Shown here: piece after piece, positions 42,593 to 47,687 of the stretch | Layout of the letters: the number at the start of each line of letters is the position of its first letter | Numbering within the stretch: the first letter of the stretch is position 1 | DNA from: Acidobacteriota bacterium | GTDB taxonomy: Bacteria; Acidobacteriota; Vicinamibacteria; Vicinamibacterales; UBA2999 | NCBI GenBank assembly: GCA_016213695.1 | Contig: JACQZV010000048.1 | Location: forward strand, 1-47,687 | Direction: 5' to 3' | Length of the DNA stretch: 47,687 nucleotides | The notes under the pieces: model-generated | The model's database searches: none | Told to the model about the DNA's origin: nothing | Seen by the model: the letters and a program-made list of their open reading frames with translations, nothing else | Program-made: the position numbers and the translations under genes

Positions 42593-44034
42593 CGACTCTC
42601 CGACGTACTCAACTGGCGCGTCATCCCCGGCGGCGGTCCGCCCGACCGCAGCCGCTCGATGGCATCGGCCAGCACAGGCGTACTCGGCTGCGCCCAGCCC
42701 TGGGGACGGACGAACCGCTCCGCAAACGCGCGGATCCGTTCCGCGTCGTACCGCCCGGCCACCGCGGCCGCAAGGTGCTGCCGATGCTCGGCAAAATCGC
42801 GCGCCACCTCGACGACGCCCCCTTCCTCGGCAAGGAGGTACCGGAAGTGCAGCGTCCCCTGTTGTCCGGGCTCGAATCCTGGCGCGAGCATCGTGTAGAC
42901 GGGACGGCCGACAATCGCGGCCTCAAGCTGCGCGCTGGTATTCAGGGCCACCACGGCCGCGCTGTGGAAGAGCGTGTTGTAGAGCCAGCGGTCGGCATTG
43001 AAATGGTGCGGCAGCGTGATGGCGGCGCGCTCCCACCTCCCGGCGTCCACCCCCTCCCACTGCCTCAGGCCCCGCGGATGCGGCCGGACGATCACGCTGC
43101 ATGCGGCAAGCGCCGGATCGGTGCGGATCTCCCGGATCCACTCGTCCACCAGCTCCACCTCGCGCCGGGCGACGAACTCGGACGAGCAGAGCCAGGTCAC
43201 GATGGGTGCGTCCGGGTTGAGGCCGACCTTCGCGCAGAACCGCCGGCGATCGGAGGCTGGAGCCAGGTCGAAGAAGGCGTCGAACCGGGGCGCGCCCGTC
43301 ACGTCGATCGCCGCTTCGGGGATGCCGTGATGCTCGATCGCCTCGTGCTTCTGAATGTCGTTCCACACGAACACGCGATCGGGCCGCACGTGGACCACCC
43401 CCTTGGTCGTCAGGTTGTCCCAGCTGAACACCGGGAAGCCCACCGGGATGCCCATCGCCCGCGCGCTCTTCACCCAGTCGGCCTGGTCGGATCCAAAACC
43501 GACGAGCGGCGTGACCAGCACGACATCAGGACGCTCCGCCGCGAGATACCGCTCGCGTCCGTCATCGCTCGGGATGGCCGTTTCGGTGAGCTCGAACAGC
43601 CGCCGCAGGTTGGCGACGCCGTTGTCGCCGAGCACGCGCAGCATCCCGCTCAGATCGTCTTCCGACACTCTGGTTCCGCAGGATCCGCACCGTGCCGCCG
43701 GCCGCTTCGTGTGGCGGCTGATCCCTTCGAGCAGCTCCCTGAACGCGCGCGCCCGCAGCTTTCCCGCGGGAGCAAACGGCTCTTCCAGGTACCGGAGGTA
43801 GTCGCCGAGCAGGCGGAGGTCGGTTGCGGCCCCGTTCCAGGCGTCGGCGCGCCCGGCCGGGCAGGTCCCCTGCGAGACACGCGGATGCGCCTCGAGCGCT
43901 TCTGGAAGCGGCCAGTCCTTCGCATTGCCGGGTGTGGCAATCCGGACCTCATGCCCGCGATCCGCCAGCGCCAGCACCACGCTGTCGAAATGGCGGACAT
44001 ACGACGTCAGCGGCAGGAGAAACAGGATGCGCAT
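42589..44034 (-). CDS. A-domain protein 4 with a CxxC insertion
   Basis: 481 residues from ATG 44034, two bases after the previous stop. Start sequence MRILFLLPLTSYVRHFDS. The variant motifs are FSWDNLTTKG, VWNDIQKHEAIEHHG, VTGAPRFDAFF, VRPHPRGLRQW, LFHSAAVVALNTSAQLEA and QQGTLHFRYLL. Between the first helix bundle and the LVTPL strand there is an inserted RCGSCGTRV with two close cysteines, which other A copies lack. Together with the A protein at 44037 it belongs to a subgroup with SWDN and APRFD rather than SWDH and AQCFD. The next gene encodes a B protein. Glycosyltransferase function is inferred. Confidence 0.73.
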   Translation of the reverse strand: MRILFLLPLTSYVRHFDSVVLALADRGHEVRIATPGNAKDWPLPEALEAHPRVSQGTCPAGRADAWNGAATDLRLLGDYLRYLEEPFAPAGKLRARAFRELLEGISRHTKRPAARCGSCGTRVSEDDLSGMLRVLGDNGVANLRRLFELTETAIPSDDGRERYLAAERPDVVLVTPLVGFGSDQADWVKSARAMGIPVGFPVFSWDNLTTKGVVHVRPDRVFVWNDIQKHEAIEHHGIPEAAIDVTGAPRFDAFFDLAPASDRRRFCAKVGLNPDAPIVTWLCSSEFVARREVELVDEWIREIRTDPALAACSVIVRPHPRGLRQWEGVDAGRWERAAITLPHHFNADRWLYNTLFHSAAVVALNTSAQLEAAIVGRPVYTMLAPGFEPGQQGTLHFRYLLAEEGGVVEVARDFAEHRQHLAAAVAGRYDAERIRAFAERFVRPQGWAQPSTPVLADAIERLRSGGPPPGMTRQLSTSESR

Positions 44035-44036
44035 GG

Positions 44037-45461
44037 TCAGGGAGCTGCGGCCGCCGGCTGCGCGGCAAACTGCTCGATCGCCTCCGCCAGGACCGCCGAG
44101 GCCGTCCGATCCGCGCCGCCCGGACGCACGAACTCGTGGACGAATGCCTGGATGCGCGCCGGGTCGGGGCCGCCGCCCGCGAGCGTCGCCGCAAGCTGCC
44201 GGAGGTGCTCGTCGAGCGACCGCGCGTACCGCACGAATCCCCCGTTCTCCTCGAGCAGGTAATGAAAGTGCAGCGTCCCCACCTGCCCGTCCACCACGTC
44301 GTCGTCCGCCTTCACGGTGAGCACGGGACGGCCGGCGATCCCCGCCTCGATTTCGGCGCTCGTATTGAGCCCGATGACGGCCGCGCTGTGGAAGAGGCAC
44401 TCGTAGAACCCCTCGGGCAGGCCGTAGCTCGTCCTGACGACGGCCGAGCCGGCGTCGCTGAACGGCCGCGTCAGCCACGCCTTCTGCCGGATGCGCGGCC
44501 AGCGGAAGTGCACGGCGGGCCCCTCGGCCTCGTCGATCATCACGTCCGGGTGCGGGCGAACGAGAATGTGGCAGTCCCGCAGCGGTGCGGCGCCGGAGCG
44601 GCGGATGGCGTCGATCCAGCGTTCGATGAACGCGGTCTCGGCGGGAGAGACGAACTTCGACGAACAGACGTACATCAGGATCGGCCGCGCGGGATCGAAG
44701 CCGATGGGCGCGCAGAACTCCTCGCGCGTCAGCGTCGGCTGCTGCGCGAAGAAGTCGTCGAATCTCGGCGCGCCGGTCACCACGACATCGCCGGGCGCGC
44801 AGCCGTGCAGTTCCGCCGCCTCGCGGCGCTGCCGCTCGTTCCAGACGAACAGGCGATCCGGCCGTACGTGGAGGCTGCCCTTGGTGCTCAGGTTGTCCCA
44901 GCTGAAGACGAGCGCGCCGACAGGCACGCCGAGCGCCCTGGCGCTCTTCACGAAGTCGGCCTGCGACGAGCCGAGGTCGATGAGCGGCGACACGAGCACC
45001 GCGTCGGGACGGCCTTCGGCCAGCACCGCTTCGATGGTCGGGTCGCTCGGAATGTGCTGCTCCAGCCCCCGGAACAGCTCCTTGAGCCGTTCGATCTCGG
45101 CCGGACCGAGCGCGAGCGGTCCCTCGCTCCAGCCTGGCGGCGGCGCGAACCGGCTGAGGGAGCGGAACATCTTTTCGAACGCCCGGGCCCGCAGCTTCGC
45201 GGCGCCGCGGTAGGGTCCTTCCAGGTATCGGACGTAATCGGCGGCGCGACGTATCACGGACGACTGCGGCGCCCAGTCGTCCCTGCGACGGGTTGGCGCC
45301 GGACCGACCGTGATGTTGTCGTGCTCCAGCTCTGACGGGACCTCGGTGTCCGCGTCCTGCCAGAGCACGCGGACGTGATGCCCGCGCGCGGCCAGTTCCC
45401 GCACCGTGCCCGCGAACACGCGAGCGTAGTTCTTCTGTTTGAGGACGAGTGTGATGTTCAC
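44037..45461 (-). CDS. A-domain protein 5 (first of the array)
   Basis: 474 residues from GTG in a GTGA overlap. The N-terminus is diverged (NITLVLKQKNYARVFAG) yet keeps the strand-turn-helix. Then SWDNLSTKGSLHVRPDRLFVWN, VTGAPRFDDFF, MYVCSSKFVS, LVRPHPDVM, LFHSAAVIGLNTSAEIEA and QVGTLHFHYLLEEN. It has no helical tail. It is the first A gene transcribed, directly after the NeuA gene at 45458, which might mean it uses the CMP-sugar made by the first two genes. That link is positional only. The subgroup features match the copy at 42589. Confidence 0.73.
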   Translation of the reverse strand: MNITLVLKQKNYARVFAGTVRELAARGHHVRVLWQDADTEVPSELEHDNITVGPAPTRRRDDWAPQSSVIRRAADYVRYLEGPYRGAAKLRARAFEKMFRSLSRFAPPPGWSEGPLALGPAEIERLKELFRGLEQHIPSDPTIEAVLAEGRPDAVLVSPLIDLGSSQADFVKSARALGVPVGALVFSWDNLSTKGSLHVRPDRLFVWNERQRREAAELHGCAPGDVVVTGAPRFDDFFAQQPTLTREEFCAPIGFDPARPILMYVCSSKFVSPAETAFIERWIDAIRRSGAAPLRDCHILVRPHPDVMIDEAEGPAVHFRWPRIRQKAWLTRPFSDAGSAVVRTSYGLPEGFYECLFHSAAVIGLNTSAEIEAGIAGRPVLTVKADDDVVDGQVGTLHFHYLLEENGGFVRYARSLDEHLRQLAATLAGGGPDPARIQAFVHEFVRPGGADRTASAVLAEAIEQFAAQPAAAAP

Positions 45462-46156
45462 GATGTGCGACGCTGGAGCGCGAACGCGGCCAGGTCCAGA
45501 TCCCAGGCGGTATCGACGTCGATCGAGTCCTCCGACCGCATGACGAGCGCCCGGCAGTCGCCCGCGTACAGCGAGTCGCCGGAGAGGAGCGCCTCCCGGC
45601 GGATCGCCAGCACCGCCGGGCCGTTCATCGCATAGAGCGCCGGCTTGTCCTGCCGGCGCACGGCGGTCGCGCCGCCCTCGTACGCCGAGAGCCGCGACCC
45701 CGCGTCCAGCGACATCAGCGACACCGGGCTGAACTGATGCGGGACCGGCACGACCGAGACGACGCAGTCGGCGCCCGATTCACGCAGCAGCCGCACCGCC
45801 GCGTCGATATGCTCGCCGCGACGCAACGGTGAGGTCGGCTGCAGCAGCACGACCGTCTCGACCGGGCCGGCCGTCCTCTCGAACTCGGCGAGCGCGTGAC
45901 GCAGGACCGGGAGCATCGGCGTGTCGTCGGCGGAGAGCGGCGCCGGCCTCCGGAGCACCGTCTCCACGCCGCGTGCCCGCGCCGCGTCCGCGATGCGCTC
46001 GTCATCGGTGCTGACGGCCACATGCGTCAGCAGCCGGCTCGCGCGCGCCGCGTCGCACGTCCAGGCGATGAGCGGCCGGCCGGCGACCGGCGCGAGATTC
46101 TTGCCGGGAATGCCCTTCGACCCGCCCCGCGCCGGGATGACGCCGAGGACGATCAA
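45458..46156 (-). CDS. CMP-nonulosonate cytidylyltransferase (NeuA/LegF-like), copy 3
   Basis: 232 residues from TTG 46156 in a TTGA overlap; no ATG or GTG is available near this point, and the fold begins directly with VLGVIPARGGSKGIPGKN. Further motifs are VSTDDERIADAA, LLQPTSPLRR, RRQDKPALYAMNG and DVDTAWDLDLA. It resembles the copy at 21320 closely in order and wording. It would activate a nonulosonic acid, but no NeuB lies directly beside it in the window. It must therefore use the product of one of the other NeuB copies, or of a synthase elsewhere. Confidence 0.88.
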   Translation of the reverse strand: MIVLGVIPARGGSKGIPGKNLAPVAGRPLIAWTCDAARASRLLTHVAVSTDDERIADAARARGVETVLRRPAPLSADDTPMLPVLRHALAEFERTAGPVETVVLLQPTSPLRRGEHIDAAVRLLRESGADCVVSVVPVPHQFSPVSLMSLDAGSRLSAYEGGATAVRRQDKPALYAMNGPAVLAIRREALLSGDSLYAGDCRALVMRSEDSIDVDTAWDLDLAAFALQRRTS

Positions 46157-47307
46157 AACTGCATCCGCTTCTGCAGCCGGAGCGTCGCCGTCGCCAGGAT
46201 GTCGGCGATGCGGGCTCCCGCTCCCCCATCGCCGTAGAGATGGCTCGACGGGAAGGGCCCGTGCGCCATCTGCCGGCGCACCGCGCCGGCAATCTCCCGC
46301 CGGTCGTATCCCACGTCCACGACGTTCGGGCCGCGGTCCCTGCCGGCCTGCCGCGTGCCGATATTGACGGCGGGCGTGCCGAGGAACGCGCCCTCGCGAA
46401 TCGGCGCGCTCGAGTTGCCTACGAGACAGGCGGCGCGGCGCATCAGGCGCACGAACGTCTCGACGGGAAAGTTCTTGTAGAAACGGATGTGTTCGGGATG
46501 CTGCCGCTCGCGGAACTTGCGCATGCCGCGCGACACGTCCTCGGAGCCGGCGTCGACATTCGGCCACAGCATGACCGTCGGCATGTCGAGCTCCCCGAGC
46601 GCCGCCAGCGTCTCGGCAATCTGCCGCTCGCCGTCGCCATACTCGGTCGTAACCGGGTGCTGCGACACCACCAGGAACGGCTTGCCCACGTCCACGTGGC
46701 CGCCCACGCCCTCCCGCTCGAGCCACGCGGCGTCCATGCCGTCGGCCGGATCGGCCGCGATGTCGGCGACAACGTCGATGCGGGGACAACCGACCACATG
46801 CACCGTCTCCGGGTCTTCCCCCATCCGGACGATCCGGTCGGCCGACGGCCTGTTGGCGGGGAAATGGATGTGCGCGAGCTTGGTGACCGCGTGGCGGATG
46901 CTCTCGTCGATCGTGCCGCTGATCTCGCCGCCCATCGTGTGCGCGACCGGGATGTTCATGTAGGCGGCCGCGACGGCGGTGGCCATCGTCTCGAACCGGT
47001 CCCCCACGCTCAGCACGACGTCCGGCTTCAACAGGTCGAAGAGCGTCGGCAGCTCCAGCAGGCCGAGGCCGGTGGACTTGGCCATCGTCGCCGGCGTCTC
47101 GCCTTCGATGATCATGCTCACGCGCGCGTCCGGCGTGAAGCCGTCGCGCTCGATGATGTCGATGACCGACCCGAACCGGTCGAGCACGGCCGAGGCGCCG
47201 ACAATGAGCTGCAGCGTCAGCCCGGGGTGGGCCTTCGCCGCGCGCATGAACGACTTGATGCTGCTGTAATTGGCGCGCGAGCCGACGACGACACAGACTT
47301 TACGCAT
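46153..47307 (-). CDS. UDP-N-acetylglucosamine 2-epimerase, hydrolysing type (NeuC/LegG-like), copy 2
   Basis: 384 residues from ATG 47307, the same length as the copy at 22953. It shares the motifs KSTGLGLLELP, SVGDRFETMATAVAA, HTMGGEISGTIDE (Met where the other has Gln), HPVTTEY and GNSSAPIRE. No ribosome site is visible before the ATG. Instead, the start lies inside the end of a 38-residue reading frame that stops at 47300, which could couple translation. It is the first biosynthetic gene of the operon, and the long run of genes starts here. It should yield an N-acyl-mannosamine-type sugar for NeuB. Confidence 0.92.
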   Translation of the reverse strand: MRKVCVVVGSRANYSSIKSFMRAAKAHPGLTLQLIVGASAVLDRFGSVIDIIERDGFTPDARVSMIIEGETPATMAKSTGLGLLELPTLFDLLKPDVVLSVGDRFETMATAVAAAYMNIPVAHTMGGEISGTIDESIRHAVTKLAHIHFPANRPSADRIVRMGEDPETVHVVGCPRIDVVADIAADPADGMDAAWLEREGVGGHVDVGKPFLVVSQHPVTTEYGDGERQIAETLAALGELDMPTVMLWPNVDAGSEDVSRGMRKFRERQHPEHIRFYKNFPVETFVRLMRRAACLVGNSSAPIREGAFLGTPAVNIGTRQAGRDRGPNVVDVGYDRREIAGAVRRQMAHGPFPSSHLYGDGGAGARIADILATATLRLQKRMQF

Positions 47308-47416
47308 ATGTGGAGGAGCCGTGGTGTCCGGTAGATTGCAGAATCGTCGTGTCCGGCTTCAGCCGGACCGGTCCGTAAGAAGCGCGGCCAGGATTCGTGT
47401 CCAGCGCGACCCTCAT
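47300..47416 (-). pseudogene. PIN-domain (VapC-like) toxin remnant: start kept, rest replaced by repeat sequence
   Basis: A 38-residue frame starts at ATG 47416, overlapping the antitoxin stop as ATGA. It begins MRVALDTN, the typical start of PIN toxins with the first catalytic Asp. The usual VLV continuation is missing; the frame instead reads into the hairpin repeat (peptide VRLKPDTT) and stops at TAA 47300-47302, eight bases inside the NeuC gene. The rest of the toxin (about 120 residues) is absent, so toxic activity is not expected. The remnant fits insertion of a repeat element or a deletion that joined the toxin start to the operon. Confidence 0.7.
47351..47368. repeat. small palindromic hairpin repeat, REP-like
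   Basis: The 18 bases form a perfect inverted repeat with an 8-base arm (GTCCGGCT and AGCCGGAC) around TC. A second 10-base palindrome, GGACCGGTCC, overlaps its right end. On the - strand it encodes part of VRLKPDTT, a peptide I recall as recurring in Acidobacteriota proteins because of dispersed repeats. No T-run follows on either side, so a Rho-independent terminator is unlikely. Only this copy is in the window. Confidence 0.6.
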
Positions 47417-47661
47417 CGCTCGTCCTCGTGGAGCTCCTCCCGCGTCCAGCGGCCGACAGTGATGACGGGCTCGGAGAAGAGACGAGACAGGAGGACGGCG
47501 CGTGCGGCCCCGGCAGTCCGGTCCTCTTGTTCGCTGATCGGCACACTCCTGGCGACCGGCTTCCCGTGGCTGGTCACAACCACGCTGTGGCCATCACGAA
47601 CGCTGCGGAGAATCCTGGAAAAACTGCGGTTCGCGTCGGCTGCAGATACGGCTTCTTCCAT
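47413..47661 (-). CDS. Phd/YefM-type antitoxin
   Basis: 82 residues from ATG 47661, with GAGG at about five bases before. The N-terminus MEEAVSAADANRSFSRIL, then VVVTSHGKPVARSVPI, is characteristic of Phd/YefM antitoxins that bind DNA as dimers and repress their own promoter. The C-terminal part (residues ~50-82) is where such proteins contact the toxin. The partner PIN toxin starts in the expected ATGA overlap but is truncated (47300-47416). The antitoxin might persist as a DNA-binding protein and could influence transcription of the operon starting 106 bases downstream. That last point is inference. Confidence 0.88.
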   Translation of the reverse strand: MEEAVSAADANRSFSRILRSVRDGHSVVVTSHGKPVARSVPISEQEDRTAGAARAVLLSRLFSEPVITVGRWTREELHEDER

Positions 47662-47687
47662 GTGACCTCATGAAGCAGTCATATTCA

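Larger units (their letters stand above)
25145..45461 (-). other. array of paralogous A and B domain proteins (14 genes, seven A and six B copies)
   Basis: Transcription order is A, A, B, A, methyltransferase, formyltransferase, A, methyltransferase remnant, A, A-B, B, B, A-B, B. The A domain is about 470 residues and starts with MKILF or a close variant. Shared signatures are SWD[HN]L..K, VWN..Q..EA, VTGA...D.[WF]F, R[PV]HP, NTSA and EGT.HF. The B domain is about 300 residues with GPW..E.G[FY]E, SRGG or ARGG, HPS.MY, DDH or DEH and VGT or STY followed by GG or CG. Both look like GT-B-type folds to me, but I could not assign a named family. Almost every junction is a 4-base overlap. Confidence 0.8.

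Noticed and set aside
25145-45461. modular megasynthase or CRISPR-like repeat array
   Set aside because: The repeats are whole protein domains in separate genes with diverged DNA. There are no short direct repeats with spacers, no carrier-protein or condensation motifs, and no cas genes.
47351-47375. Rho-independent terminator between antitoxin and operon
   Set aside because: The hairpin is strong but no T-run follows on the - strand.
1-47687. tRNA, rRNA or insertion sequence
   Set aside because: I found no cloverleaf-like segment, rRNA stretch, transposase motif or terminal inverted repeat pair, and there is almost no space between genes.

Overview
This is a GC-rich bacterial segment whose genes are almost all for building a surface polysaccharide or glycan. 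I infer an Acidobacteriota lineage, probably Vicinamibacteria. The grounds are the base composition, the coding style and a small hairpin repeat at 47351-47368 that encodes the peptide VRLKPDTT in one frame, which I associate with that group. No rRNA, 16S marker or housekeeping gene is present to confirm this.

Layout. One gene end lies on the + strand (2-610, an L-2-hydroxyglutarate-oxidase-like flavoenzyme). Everything else is on the - strand and reads from right to left. It begins with a Phd/YefM-type antitoxin (47413-47661) and the stump of a PIN toxin (47300-47416). A run of 39 biosynthetic genes follows, from 47307 down to 605. About two thirds of the junctions in this run are 4-base start/stop overlaps (ATGA, GTGA, TTGA, and single CTGA and ATAA cases). 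The only gap above 20 bases is 14797-14877. The run therefore looks like one very long, translationally coupled operon, perhaps with an internal promoter in that gap.

In transcription order: (i) a NeuC-like epimerase and NeuA-like cytidylyltransferase (45458-47307). (ii) A 20-kb array (25145-45461) built from two recurring domain types. I call them A (about 470 residues, SWD[HN]L..K / RPHP / NTSA / EGT.HF signatures) and B (about 300 residues, GPW..E.G[FY]E / [VM]SRGG / HPS.MY / DDH / VGT.GG signatures). They occur alone or fused as A-B: seven A and six B copies, interspersed with a formyltransferase, a methyltransferase-like protein and a truncated methyltransferase. (iii) A second nonulosonate set of NeuB, NeuC, NeuA, NAD-dependent epimerase, nucleotidyltransferase and two methyltransferases (19050-25148). 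(iv) A family 2 glycosyltransferase, a polytopic membrane protein, an ankyrin protein, a DegT aminotransferase and a glycosyltransferase (13867-19053). (v) A third nonulosonate-type set with an unusual composition: NeuB, SDR, aldehyde dehydrogenase, cytidylyltransferase, two-domain transketolase and HAD phosphatase (7077-13851). (vi) The lipid-linked assembly end: a capsule-type glycosyltransferase, a WecA/MraY-type initiating phosphotransferase fused to half of a CapD-like protein, and three glycosyltransferases (605-7080).

Together the genes can make at least two, probably three, CMP-activated acidic sugars, modify them by amination, formylation and methylation, and start a glycan on undecaprenyl phosphate. 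No recognisable flippase, ABC exporter, outer-membrane exporter or confident polymerase is in the window. The most interesting parts are the A/B array, which I cannot place in a named family, and the transketolase-containing acidic-sugar set.
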